NCBI RefSeq assembly: GCF_037963835.1
Contig: NZ_CP150145.1
Span: forward strand, 2,666,001-2,730,000
Reading direction: 5' to 3'
Source of the DNA: Paenibacillus sp. FSL H8-0332
GTDB taxonomy: Bacteria; Bacillota; Bacilli; Paenibacillales; Paenibacillaceae
Length of the DNA stretch: 64,000 nt
Below the pieces are notes generated by a model that saw only the letters and a list, made by a program, of their open reading frames with translations, was not told the DNA's origin and made no database searches. Each line of letters starts with the position of its first letter. The first letter of the stretch is position 1. The position numbers and the translations under genes are program-made. Of the stretch, positions 52,445 to 61,212 are shown piece after piece.

Positions 52445-54451
52445 ATGTCAGAGCAGGGGGCATACGGCCATAAGGATCGGGACAGCCGTATGCTGTTACA
52501 GGACAAGAGGCAATCAGGCGGAGAACATGAAGATCCCGCCGCCTGGCTGAGGGAGACGGATATCGTATCTCACGATTTCCCCTACGCCGCCAGCTTAATT
52601 GCCGAGAGCTTCAGGGAATGGCTGGGACAGGGAGTCCCCTCCTTCGCGAAGACCTGGAACTGGTGTGTACTGAATTATGAAGGTGATTGGATTGAGCCTG
52701 GCTCTGAATTCCGGCAGGGGCGCTGGAGAGCAGAGTGGGCAGAAGCGGCGGGAATCTGCCTGCAGACAGGTGGCATACATGCCGCCGAGGTTCTGGAGGA
52801 AGGACAAGCCTATACACTGCTGGCTTTGCCGGTATTTACGCGCGGGCACCGGGAGATATTTGCTGTGCTTGGCTGCAGGATGCCGGCGGATCAGTACGAA
52901 ATGGGCGGAAGGCATACGGCCGAAGCGATGTCGATGCATTTCCAGACCTGTTTTTATCACCGGTTTGAACATGTGTTTGTCTCGGATCTTGCGGGTATTC
53001 ATCTGCATACCGAGCGTGAGGGCAGCCGCCGTTCGCTGCTTTTTCAGATTGTTCAGCGCATGCATGACAACATCGATGTAGATGCCGTGCTGACTGAGGT
53101 TATTGACAGTATCGCGGCGATGTACCCCGGGGCGCGCCTTGATCTCTTCATGTCCCAGGATCACCGCAGCACGCATCCTCAGGTCAAGCCGCTTCCGCTG
53201 AAATGGGCGAGCAATGATGTCTGTGCCCGGGCCTTCAAGGATGGGCGGGTTATGCTTCATACCGGGCGTGAAGAGAATGGGATCATAGAGGTAGGGCTTC
53301 CGCTCGGCGGCAAGCAGGGGGTATACGGTGTGTTTCATATGATAATGGACAAGGCCTCCTTCCATGAGCTGGATCTCAGCTTCCTGACAATGGTCGCGGA
53401 TACCGCCGGTACGGCCTTTGAGAACGCGAAGCTGTATGAACGCTCCAACCAGCTGATCAGGGAGCTGCGGATGAGCAATGAACTTACCCAGCGGCTGAAT
53501 CAGAGCCTTAGGCTTGGTGATATTTTTCAGTTTGCCTTTGAAGAGCTGCTGGCCATGTTCGAGGCGGATTATTGCTGTATCCTCCATAAGAATGAAGAAC
53601 GCGGCGGCCTTGAGGTTATAGCCTGCAACCATCTGCCGCTGCTGGGTGAAATGGTGGAGTCCGGTCATGGACTCGGCAGTCAGGTCTATGTTACCGGAGA
53701 GCCGCTTCTGCTCTCCGATTACAAGTATGCTGCGGGGCAGACTTCAGCGTTGATGGATGCTACCGGCTCACAGTCGCTGATCGCTACTCCGCTTAATGTG
53801 GGCGGGGAGGTGCGGGGGGCCATTATGCTGGCGCATAAGCAGGCCCACTTCTTCTCTTATGACAGCTACAGGCTGCTGCAGGCGATGGCTGGTCATATCG
53901 GGCTGGCTGTCGGAAATGCGAGACTGCATGCCGAGGTGCGCCGCCTGGCGAACCGTGATACGCTGACCGGTCTCTTCGCCCGCCACTATCTGGATGAAGA
54001 GATTAAGCAGCGGCAGTCCAGTGATTTTTGCGGAACCCTGATTGTGGTGGACATTGACCAGTTCAAGATGGTGAACGACACCTATGGACATCAGAAGGGG
54101 GACAAAATCCTGAAGCAGGTCAGCGACATCGTGAAGACCTCGATCCGTCAGGGAGATGTCGCCGCCAGATGGGGCGGGGAAGAGCTTGCGGTCTATCTGC
54201 CGCAGCTTGGAGTGCAGCAGGCCAAATTTGTAGGGGAGCGTATCCGCAAGCGTGTGATGGGAGAGACGGAGCCGCGAGTGACCGTCTCCTGCGGGATCGC
54301 CGAGTGGAGCTGGACCGATGACCGGGTCAGCGTTGAGTCTCTCTTTTACCGGGCGGACATGGCGCTCTACGAAGCCAAGAACAACGGGCGCAACCAGGTA
54401 GTAATCGATAACAAAACCGTAGAGAACAATTCGAAGAATCCTTGGGCCTAG
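52445..54451 (+). CDS. GAF-domain diguanylate cyclase
   Basis: 668-aa cytoplasmic signalling enzyme. Residues 1-190 form an unassigned sensor region, then two GAF-like domains (about 190-330, with IVQRMHDNIDVDAVLTEVID; and about 345-500, with QSLRLGDIFQFAFEELLAMF), then a GGDEF domain at 505-660. The active motif is GGEEL (577-581), preceded by RDTLTGLFARHYL and VDIDQFKMVNDTYGH, and the inhibitory I-site RQGD lies five residues before it. It should make cyclic di-GMP with product feedback. ATG 52445 follows AAAGGAGGT at 7 nt. No membrane segment was seen. Confidence 0.9.
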   Translation: MSEQGAYGHKDRDSRMLLQDKRQSGGEHEDPAAWLRETDIVSHDFPYAASLIAESFREWLGQGVPSFAKTWNWCVLNYEGDWIEPGSEFRQGRWRAEWAEAAGICLQTGGIHAAEVLEEGQAYTLLALPVFTRGHREIFAVLGCRMPADQYEMGGRHTAEAMSMHFQTCFYHRFEHVFVSDLAGIHLHTEREGSRRSLLFQIVQRMHDNIDVDAVLTEVIDSIAAMYPGARLDLFMSQDHRSTHPQVKPLPLKWASNDVCARAFKDGRVMLHTGREENGIIEVGLPLGGKQGVYGVFHMIMDKASFHELDLSFLTMVADTAGTAFENAKLYERSNQLIRELRMSNELTQRLNQSLRLGDIFQFAFEELLAMFEADYCCILHKNEERGGLEVIACNHLPLLGEMVESGHGLGSQVYVTGEPLLLSDYKYAAGQTSALMDATGSQSLIATPLNVGGEVRGAIMLAHKQAHFFSYDSYRLLQAMAGHIGLAVGNARLHAEVRRLANRDTLTGLFARHYLDEEIKQRQSSDFCGTLIVVDIDQFKMVNDTYGHQKGDKILKQVSDIVKTSIRQGDVAARWGGEELAVYLPQLGVQQAKFVGERIRKRVMGETEPRVTVSCGIAEWSWTDDRVSVESLFYRADMALYEAKNNGRNQVVIDNKTVENNSKNPWA

Positions 54452-54470
54452 GTCTTAAGGATTCTTTTTT
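54434..54470 (+). terminator. intrinsic terminator overlapping gene end
   Basis: AAGAATCCTT pairs with AAGGATTCTT and six T follow; the 5' arm lies inside the last codons of the GGDEF gene. Confidence 0.75.
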
Positions 54471-54583
54471 GTGCAAATAATAAGGCCGCAAGTCGTTTCC
54501 GCTTGTCCCGGCGTATAAGCCCTGCATTCAGGGAGAACCTAGGTAGAATGCAGGTACACCCTAGTTTTTGCGGAAAGGGCTTG

Positions 54584-55450
54584 ATGGCCATGATGAAATT
54601 GCTGTGCGCCCGCACGGGAATCCTTGTACTGCTGATGCTCGGCAGCCTTCCGTTCAGCGGGTGCGTGATGATGAAGGACAAACCGGCTGCGGAGGACTTG
54701 AATCTGGTTATGGCGGGGATGGATGGCAGTGACGGGGTGTCCTTTGAAGGGGCGGCTGCTCTGCTGATCGACGGGAAGACGGTCCCAGAGTCCTCGCTCT
54801 ACTATGGAGGGAAGGTCGCGGATCATAACCAGATTAGCCTGTATTCGCTCCTGCCGGACGGGGGGCATCCCGCTTCTGCGGCGGAATCGGGTCCGCATCC
54901 TCTGAAGCAAAGCTCGGGAGATGCGCCCGTCTATTATACCCGGATGGTGAAGGAGGACGGGAAATGGACGATGAAGCAGGCCTCTCCGGCCTTGGATGGC
55001 AGCAATCCGCTGGAGGCGTTGAACCCGCTGCGTCAGCTGGAAGAACTGGAGAAGCTGGACAAGAAGGTGACGGAGGAAGCAGGCAGCGCCAGAGGAACCC
55101 GGGTCCTGCGGATTGAATTAACGGCACAGGAGGCGCGCAAACAGCTCTCGGCAGAGCTGGAACAGAAGATGCTGGTGATCAAGCCGGCTGCACGAAGAGG
55201 CGCTGCGGCTGCTGACACTCACGCTAAGGCACTTGAGGCAAAGAGTGCACTGTGGGAACAGAAGCAGGCGGAGCTGCAGCAGAGGCTGAACCAGGCGGAT
55301 ATCCGCACGGTGTATTATCTTAAGGTGGACCCGAAGCGGAATCTGCCTACCCGGCTGACCCGGAACCGCACCCTAACTTATCCCGGCAAGGCCGGAACGA
55401 CTACGGAAGAAGCCTATATTACACAGGTGGATTTTTACGGTTATAAGTGA
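54584..55450 (+). CDS. lipoprotein of unknown function
   Basis: 288-aa lipoprotein. A signal peptide (KLLCARTGILVLLMLGSLP) ends at lipobox PFSGC (Cys about 24). The mature part has a small N-terminal domain, an acidic/basic helical stretch (RQLEELEKLDKKVTEEAGSA, then ALWEQKQAELQQRLNQADI), likely coiled coil, and a beta-rich C-terminus (TVYYLKVDPKRNLPTRLTRN). ATG 54584 or ATG 54590 is used; GGAAAGGG lies 4 or 10 nt upstream. No family was recognised. Confidence 0.65.
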   Translation: MAMMKLLCARTGILVLLMLGSLPFSGCVMMKDKPAAEDLNLVMAGMDGSDGVSFEGAAALLIDGKTVPESSLYYGGKVADHNQISLYSLLPDGGHPASAAESGPHPLKQSSGDAPVYYTRMVKEDGKWTMKQASPALDGSNPLEALNPLRQLEELEKLDKKVTEEAGSARGTRVLRIELTAQEARKQLSAELEQKMLVIKPAARRGAAAADTHAKALEAKSALWEQKQAELQQRLNQADIRTVYYLKVDPKRNLPTRLTRNRTLTYPGKAGTTTEEAYITQVDFYGYK

Positions 55451-55547
55451 GTCCTTCCCTTCCCGCACATGGCTTGCGCTCTATGACAGGCGTGCTACAA
55501 TATAACGGTATGTTTATTTTCAGCAAGAGGAAGGAAGAGAGAGACCA

Positions 55548-56663
55548 ATGAATGATCCACGGATTCAAAAGCTTGCGGCGAACCTTGTAGGTTACTCCGT
55601 AAACGTACAGCCCGGCGAGAACGTGCTCGTCGAAATGATCGGCAGTGAACGAGATTTGATCAAAGCCGTTGTGGAGGAAGTAGGGAAGGCCGGAGGCCGT
55701 GCATTTGTGCAGCTGACCGACCGCACCGTTCTGCGCAGTATGCTCAAATATGCAACACCTGAAGGAATTAAGACCTGGGCGGAGATCGATTTGAACCGGA
55801 TGAAACAGATGGACTGCTATATCGGCATCCGTGCCGGTGAGAATGTAAATGATTTGTCCGATGTGCCGGAAGAGAACATGAAGCTCTACAACTCCCTGTA
55901 TTCCCACCCGGTACATAGCGAACAGCGCGTTAAGCACACCAAATGGGTGGTGCTGCGCTATCCTAACGCCAGTATGGCCCAGCTTGCCAACACGAGCACT
56001 GAGGCTTTCGAGGACTTTTACTTTGAAGTCTGCAATTTGGATTATGCCAAAATGGACAAGGCCCAGGATTCGCTGGCTGAGCTTATGCGCAGAACCGACA
56101 AGGTGCGTATCGCAGGTCCCGGAACAGACCTTACGTTCTCTATCAAGGGAATCGGAGCGGAGAAATGCTCCGGCCAGAAAAATATTCCGGACGGAGAAGT
56201 GTACAGCGCGCCTGTCCGCGATTCCGTGAATGGAACGATCAGTTATAATGCCGCATCGATCTATAACGGGGTAACCTTCGAGAATGTGAAGTTCACGTTC
56301 GAGAACGGCCGGATCGTAGAGGCTTCCAGCAATGATACCGCGCGGCTGAATGAAATTCTGGATTCCGACGACGGCGCACGCCATATCGGCGAGTTCGCCA
56401 TCGGCTTCAATCCGTACATTCTGCATCCAATGAAGGATATTCTGTTCGATGAGAAAATTGCCGGCAGTCTGCACTTCACACCCGGCCAGGCTTATGATGT
56501 AACGGACAACGGCAACCGTTCGTCTATTCACTGGGACCTCGTTCTCATTCAGCGTCCCGATTACGGCGGCGGCGAAATTTACTTCGACGATGTGCTGATC
56601 CGCAAGGATGGAATTTTTGTGGTGCCGGAGCTGGAAGGTCTGAATCCGGAGAACTTGAAATAA
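55548..56663 (+). CDS. M29-family aminopeptidase (AmpS/PepS type)
   Basis: 371-aa cytosolic metallo-aminopeptidase of family M29. It shows the conserved metal-site regions: DGEVYSAPVRDSVNG (about 224), GARHIGEFAIGFN (about 280, Glu), GSLHFTPGQAYD (about 307, His) and SSIHWDLVLI (about 326, His/Asp). The N-terminal domain starts MNDPRIQKLAANLVGYSVNV. AGGAAGAGAG precedes ATG 55548. Members cleave N-terminal residues from peptides; specificity unknown. Confidence 0.92.
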   Translation: MNDPRIQKLAANLVGYSVNVQPGENVLVEMIGSERDLIKAVVEEVGKAGGRAFVQLTDRTVLRSMLKYATPEGIKTWAEIDLNRMKQMDCYIGIRAGENVNDLSDVPEENMKLYNSLYSHPVHSEQRVKHTKWVVLRYPNASMAQLANTSTEAFEDFYFEVCNLDYAKMDKAQDSLAELMRRTDKVRIAGPGTDLTFSIKGIGAEKCSGQKNIPDGEVYSAPVRDSVNGTISYNAASIYNGVTFENVKFTFENGRIVEASSNDTARLNEILDSDDGARHIGEFAIGFNPYILHPMKDILFDEKIAGSLHFTPGQAYDVTDNGNRSSIHWDLVLIQRPDYGGGEIYFDDVLIRKDGIFVVPELEGLNPENLK

Positions 56664-56802
56664 AATGGTATCAAAGCGGTGATTTCAAAACACACAAAGG
56701 CTTGTTTCCAAGAAACACCTTGCGTGAGTAAGCGGATTCAATGTATCATGGAATGGGTAACAAGTGAACATTAGTTTATAATCAAGTTGCGGAGGGATTC
56801 CT

Positions 56803-57045
56803 ATGTCCAACAATGCGGCAATCGTGGATATTGCACAGACAGCAAGCCAATTTAATTCATCTATCGTTCTTCAAGCGGACAACAAGTACATTGATGTTAA
56901 GAGCATCCTGGGCTTGTTCACTACCCTGGTATCCAGCCAAAGCTACGAGCTGCATGTACATGGCACAGATGCCGAGGAAGCCAAGAAAGCCATGAGCGAA
57001 GTTTTCGCCAAACACAATTTGAATTTCACAGTAGTAGCAGAGTAA
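56803..57045 (+). CDS. HPr-like protein lacking the active histidine
   Basis: 80-aa protein aligned to HPr from residue 13 onward: DIAQTASQFNSSIVLQADNK matches the HPr helix 1-strand region, and VKSILGLFTTLV carries Ser34, equivalent to regulatory Ser46. The first strand and the HARP motif with His15 are replaced by MSNNAA, so it cannot pass PTS phosphate through His15. GGAGGG is 6 nt before ATG 56803, fixing the start. It resembles a minimal Crh-type regulatory relative that might be phosphorylated by HPr kinase and contact CcpA; this role is inference. Confidence 0.8.
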   Translation: MSNNAAIVDIAQTASQFNSSIVLQADNKYIDVKSILGLFTTLVSSQSYELHVHGTDAEEAKKAMSEVFAKHNLNFTVVAE

Positions 57046-57061
57046 TTCAAGATTTTCCTCA

Positions 57062-57093
57062 GACGTCCGGCCTTGCGGCTGGGCGTCTTTGCT
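57062..57093 (+). terminator. intrinsic terminator
   Basis: AGACGTCCGGCC-TTGC-GGCTGGGCGTCT with two G-U or mismatched pairs, then TTGC. Confidence 0.65.
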
Positions 57094-57226
57094 ATGGAAC
57101 CAGGTGATTTTGCAGGAACTTCGGCAATAACCCAAACTGAAATCTTGTATTAGGTCCTAATTTCGACTAATATTAAGAATAATAAGCATTAGCAGCTGTA
57201 ACTTTTGGACATGGGGGGGAAAATGC

Positions 57227-57529
57227 ATGACTTCATCGGATTTGCAGGAACAGCTCAATATCAAAGCAATCAATCTTCTTCAAGAAGATGCCGATAAAAT
57301 TCAGAAGCTCATTGAAGTACAGATGGAGAATTTGGCAACCCGTTACTGCCCTCTCTATGAGGAAGTGCTGGATACCCAGATGTACGGCTTCTCCAGAGAG
57401 GTCGATTTTGCGGTCAGAGCAGGGCTGGTGCCGGAGCTTACCGGCAAGCAGGTGCTGAGCAAGCTGGAACGTAATTTAGCTGTATTGTACGAGGCACTGA
57501 ACAAGAAGGCTGAGGAGCGGGAGATGTAA
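57227..57529 (+). CDS. ylaN: YlaN-family protein (DUF1507)
   Basis: 100-aa helical protein. [40 protein letters not shown] and [20 protein letters not shown] match B. subtilis YlaN. YlaN is important for growth in Bacillus, and recent work ties it to iron and to the Fur repressor. GGGGGGG lies before ATG 57227. In B. subtilis it neighbours ftsW; here ftsW is about 2 kb away, with the antiporter and Asp23 genes between. Confidence 0.9.
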   Translation: MTSSDLQEQLNIKAINLLQEDADKIQKLIEVQMENLATRYCPLYEEVLDTQMYGFSREVDFAVRAGLVPELTGKQVLSKLERNLAVLYEALNKKAEEREM

Positions 57530-57603
57530 GTCCCGGTCATCAAGTGGAAACGGCATTGCCGTCCTTGTAAAGGACGGTACCGTTAATTCTTATATTTTCA
57601 ACA

Positions 57604-57648
57604 AAACGCACACGAAAGACCCGGGGGTCGATCATGTGCGTTTTTTTA
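57604..57648 (+). terminator. intrinsic terminator
   Basis: AACGCACACGAAAGACCC / GGGTCGATCATGTGCGTT with seven T. A second hairpin (CCGTCCTT / AAGGACGG) is at 57559-57576. Confidence 0.8.
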
Positions 57649-57676
57649 AATGGAGCTATAGGGCCTCAGAAGGGCC

Positions 57677-58747
57677 TCAGACCAGATAAAACGATACACC
57701 GAGAATCAAGTAGACCGCCAGCAGCAGGAGGCCTTCGTACCAGTTGGTAGAACCATCCTGGATAATCGATTTGGCGATGAACACCGATACGGCAATCGCT
57801 ACGATCTCAATTGTGGTGAAGACAATCGACATGGTGTTGCCCATGAAGTAACTGGCGAAGATCAGCACCGGAGCCACGAATAGGGCAATCTGCAGACTGC
57901 TTCCTACGGCGATCTCCACGGCGGCTCCGATCTTGTTCTTCATGGCGAGCATAATGGCGGCGCTGTGTTCCGCGGCGTTACCGATAATCGCTACGAGGAA
58001 TGCGCCGACGAACAGCTCGCTGAAGCCGAAGCGTTCGGTGAGAGTCTCCAGCGTCCCGACCAGCCATTCACTGACGAAGGCGACCATCACTGTGGCAAGG
58101 ACCAGATAGAGGATCGAACGGTTCCGGGACCAGACGGGAGCATGCTCATTCGGCAGCTCTTCCGCAGTGTCGTCTGTAACATCCGCCAGGTATTTCTTGT
58201 GTGTAATCATGGAGAAGACCAGCCAGGCGAGGTAGGCGGCAATCAGCAGGCCGGCGACGACCAGGCTTAGGACATCGGTGTCTTTCTCCGTGATGGAGTG
58301 GGTGTTGAAGAACATAGCCGGGACGAACAAGGCGATGACCGCAACAATCATCAGCGAGCCGTTCAGACCGGCGAGGGTGACATTGAAGTTCTGAACCTTG
58401 AACTTCATGCCCCCGGCAAAAATACTCAGTCCGAGGACGAGCAGCAGGTTGCCGATGATGGAGCCGGTCAGACTCGCTTTAACCATGTCAAACAGTCCTT
58501 CCTTGACCAGGAAGAAGGCGATGATCAGCTCGGCTGCATTGCCGAAGGTAGCGTTAAGGAACCCGCCAAGCCGCTGTCCGGCATAGTGGGCTACGCTCTC
58601 TGTTGCCCGGCCGAGGAAACCGGCCACGAAGATGACTGAAACGGCGGACAATACGAACTGAAGGGTATGATCCCAATTCGCATAATGCCCTATGGCGCTA
58701 AGGATGAAGCTGATGACCAGCAGCGCCGGTGAGATCCATTTTTTCAA
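57677..58747 (-). CDS. Ca2+/H+ antiporter (CaxA/ChaA type)
   Basis: 356-aa membrane antiporter of the CaCA superfamily with about eleven segments. Both alpha repeats are present: [20 protein letters not shown] (about 81-100, with GNAAE) and [20 protein letters not shown] (about 251-270). It exports Ca2+ in exchange for protons; B. subtilis YfkE is a close functional model. The start is at 58747, codon TTG or ATG with a GAGAGT-type site. Convergent with ylaN. Confidence 0.92.
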   Translation of the reverse strand: MKKWISPALLVISFILSAIGHYANWDHTLQFVLSAVSVIFVAGFLGRATESVAHYAGQRLGGFLNATFGNAAELIIAFFLVKEGLFDMVKASLTGSIIGNLLLVLGLSIFAGGMKFKVQNFNVTLAGLNGSLMIVAVIALFVPAMFFNTHSITEKDTDVLSLVVAGLLIAAYLAWLVFSMITHKKYLADVTDDTAEELPNEHAPVWSRNRSILYLVLATVMVAFVSEWLVGTLETLTERFGFSELFVGAFLVAIIGNAAEHSAAIMLAMKNKIGAAVEIAVGSSLQIALFVAPVLIFASYFMGNTMSIVFTTIEIVAIAVSVFIAKSIIQDGSTNWYEGLLLLAVYLILGVSFYLV

Positions 58748-58901
58748 GGGTAAGCACTCTCCAGTCTCTATATGTAGGTTGATTTCATAATCAATATACC
58801 CAAATTGTTCCTGACTGTAAACGGGGGTGCGAGAAAGTGATTTGCTTTTTAGCCCGCTTTGGAATTACAATAATTGATAATGAGAGTAGGGGGGATATGG
58901 C

Positions 58902-59267
58902 ATGGCAGAACAGCTTCAACTTGAATTGGGAAATATACGGATATCGAATGACGTTGTCTCAAAAATTGCCGGCCTGGCTGCGCTTGAGACTCCCGGAATT
59001 GCAGCCATGTCGGGCGGTTTGTCAGAGGGCTGGGCGAAGCGCCTGAGCGGCAAGAACGTGCAAAAGGGAGTAACTGTCGAAGTTGGCCAATTGGAAGCTG
59101 CAGTAGATCTGCGCATCATCGTACTGTACGAAACGCCGATTCATGAAGTGTGCCGCATGCTTCAGCAGAATGTCCGCGAGGCTGTGGAGAGTATGACCGG
59201 GCTTCACATCGTAGAGGTTAACGTTAAGGTCGAAGGCGTAGCCTTCAAGAACGACGAGATTTCTTAA
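58902..59267 (+). CDS. Asp23/Gls24 family protein
   Basis: 121-aa protein of the Asp23/Gls24 (YloU/AmaP-associated) family: LELGNIRISNDVVSKIAGLA, ALETPGIAAMSGG, GVTVEVGQLEAAVDLRIIVL and GLHIVEVNVKVEGVAF. In Gram-positive bacteria such proteins are linked to envelope stress or alkaline shock. AGGGGGGAT precedes ATG 58902. It is single-domain with no membrane anchor. Confidence 0.9.
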   Translation: MAEQLQLELGNIRISNDVVSKIAGLAALETPGIAAMSGGLSEGWAKRLSGKNVQKGVTVEVGQLEAAVDLRIIVLYETPIHEVCRMLQQNVREAVESMTGLHIVEVNVKVEGVAFKNDEIS

Positions 59268-59293
59268 GCACAATTATATTAGGCATCCATGCA

Positions 59294-59326
59294 AAAGGCA
59301 GTCCGGATATCTTCCGGACTGCCTTT
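59294..59326. terminator. bidirectional terminator
   Basis: AAAGGCAGTCCGGA / TCCGGACTGCCTTT perfect hairpin between Asp23 and ftsW genes. Confidence 0.85.
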
Positions 59327-59359
59327 AAATTATCTCGACCCTCGACTGTATGTAGCCTC

Positions 59360-60628
59360 TTAGCGTGCACGGGTGCCGACACTTCTGTTGTTGCGCACCT
59401 GTCTGACTGTAGTCACAGACTTCACGACTTCTTCCTTGGCAGGACGATTGGTCTCCCGTGAGATGCTGAGCATGATCCCCATGCAGAGCATGGTGACGAG
59501 CAGGGAGGAGCCGCCGTAGCTGATGAAGGGCAAGGTGACCCCGGTCATCGGGATCGTATTAGTGACACCGCCGATGTTGATGAAGGCCTGAATGGCGATG
59601 AGCCCCATGATTCCGATACCGACCAGGGTGCCGAAGGGATCGGTACACCGCAGTGAAATCAGAATGCCTCTCCAGATAAAATAGAGATAGAGCAGGAGAA
59701 ACAGGGCGGTCCCCACAAAACCCAGCTCCTCGCCGATTACGGAGAAGATAAAGTCGGTATACGGATAAGGCAGATAATGCAGCTTCTGGATGCTCTGGCC
59801 GAACCCGGAGCCTTGTGTGCCTCCTTCGCCAATGGCGATCAGGGATTGCATGATATGATAGCCGTTGCCCGAGGCATCTTTCTCCGGATCAAGGAAGGCT
59901 TCAATACGGCCCTGACGGTAATCCTGCCTAATCTCAGCCTTCTCGGTGTGCGGCGACAGGGAGTCAATGGCGGTCTTGGCTCCCCAGACGAGAGCCACGC
60001 CCAGAATCAGTAGGCCAATCGAGCCCATAATGTGTTTCATACTGGCGCCGCCGGCATAGATGATCAGTCCGCTGGTTGCGACAAGAATCATACAGGAGCC
60101 GAAGTCCGGCTGGAGCATAATCAGTCCGGCTACGATGCCGACGATAATCATGACCGGGATATACCCTGTCCGCAAATCGCGCAGGCGCTCGCCTTTTTTG
60201 GTGATCAGGGCAGCCAGATACAGGATGATGGAGAGCTTGGCCAGCTCGGTAGGCTGAATCCCAAGGGTTCCGATGCTCATCCAGCTCTTGGCGCCGTTAA
60301 TCCCCTCGGTGGTTGCTACGAACAGCAGCAGGATGAGTGTAATCACGAAGATCGGGGCATACCATTTCTTGAATTTGCTGTAGTGGATATTCATTACCAC
60401 GAACATGATGAAGCTGCCCAGCACAGCCCAGATCAGTTGTTTTTTTACGAAGAAAAAGGCATTATTGCTGTATTTCTCGCTGGCAAGGGTTAAGCTGGAG
60501 CTGGAGCTGAACACCATAAGCAGGCCGAAGCCCACGAACAGCAGGGTGAGAATAAGTAACTGGAAATCGGGCGTTCCTCTTTTGGGCGGGCGGGCTTTGG
60601 CGGCCGTTTTTCCCTTCGCGGTACTCAA
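59360..60628 (-). CDS. ftsW: FtsW/RodA/SpoVE-family peptidoglycan polymerase
   Basis: 422-aa SEDS glycosyltransferase that polymerises lipid II at the division septum (FtsW) or elsewhere. About ten membrane segments; PDFGSCMILVATSGLIIYAG (catalytic-loop region, about 172-190), FSVIGEELGFVGTALFLLLY with Glu, and GVTLPFISYGGSSLLVTML near the end are SEDS signatures. It overlaps the yugN-like gene by 4 bp. An unusual basic N-terminus (KGKTAAKARPPKRGTP) precedes the first segment. RodA or SpoVE cannot be ruled out from this alone. Confidence 0.9.
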   Translation of the reverse strand: MSTAKGKTAAKARPPKRGTPDFQLLILTLLFVGFGLLMVFSSSSSLTLASEKYSNNAFFFVKKQLIWAVLGSFIMFVVMNIHYSKFKKWYAPIFVITLILLLFVATTEGINGAKSWMSIGTLGIQPTELAKLSIILYLAALITKKGERLRDLRTGYIPVMIIVGIVAGLIMLQPDFGSCMILVATSGLIIYAGGASMKHIMGSIGLLILGVALVWGAKTAIDSLSPHTEKAEIRQDYRQGRIEAFLDPEKDASGNGYHIMQSLIAIGEGGTQGSGFGQSIQKLHYLPYPYTDFIFSVIGEELGFVGTALFLLLYLYFIWRGILISLRCTDPFGTLVGIGIMGLIAIQAFINIGGVTNTIPMTGVTLPFISYGGSSLLVTMLCMGIMLSISRETNRPAKEEVVKSVTTVRQVRNNRSVGTRAR

Positions 60629-60972
60629 GCTCCCAGCAGCGCTTTCAATTCATCAATATGCTTCCGGGCGGTATCTAGCACCGGCTGAGGCACTGGAGAT
60701 TCATATTCCAGTCCATGGGGAAACGTTGTTTTGCCCAGATAGACGGCTTCAATCGCCAGCACCGCATCTGACTTCTCCAGCTTCCCTTCCACAGCACGGG
60801 TATTAATGCGCAGGAAGTATTCGCCGCCATCCTTGTGGTCTTCTATCTTGCAGTCATAAGTCGCGCGGTAGTATTCCCATTGCCATCTGATGAATCCTGC
60901 CTTGGTTGCACTCTCGTCGAGATAAAGAAGGTCGCTCTTCAATCCTTCGAGGCCAGTGTTCTCAAATATCAT
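60625..60972 (-). CDS. YugN-like family protein
   Basis: 115-aa soluble protein: IFENTGLEGLKSDLLYLDES, GFIRWQWEYYRATYDCKIED and KTTFPHGLEYESPVPQPVLD resemble the YugN-like family of Firmicutes. The gene ends inside the ftsW start (ATGA overlap), so the pair is one operon. ATG 60972 is 9 nt from AGGGGAG; the TTG at 60981 is too near. Function unknown. Confidence 0.7.
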   Translation of the reverse strand: MIFENTGLEGLKSDLLYLDESATKAGFIRWQWEYYRATYDCKIEDHKDGGEYFLRINTRAVEGKLEKSDAVLAIEAVYLGKTTFPHGLEYESPVPQPVLDTARKHIDELKALLGA

Positions 60973-61212
60973 AGCGCACAACTCCCCTTAATGAAGTATA
61001 ATGATTCATTTGTAATTAAAATTTGCTATTGTTCTTCCTCATGATAGTCTGTTTCCCGGGGTTGTGCAAGGTAGAACGGGCTGATTAATACCTACTTTTT
61101 TGCGTTTCTGCTACAATAAAAGAAAGTTGGCAGGCTGCGGAGTGAGCAGAGGTGAAGCGCTCGCTCCGCAGGCTTATCCGCAGGATGCTGCCTGAGAAGG
61201 GAATGGAGAATA

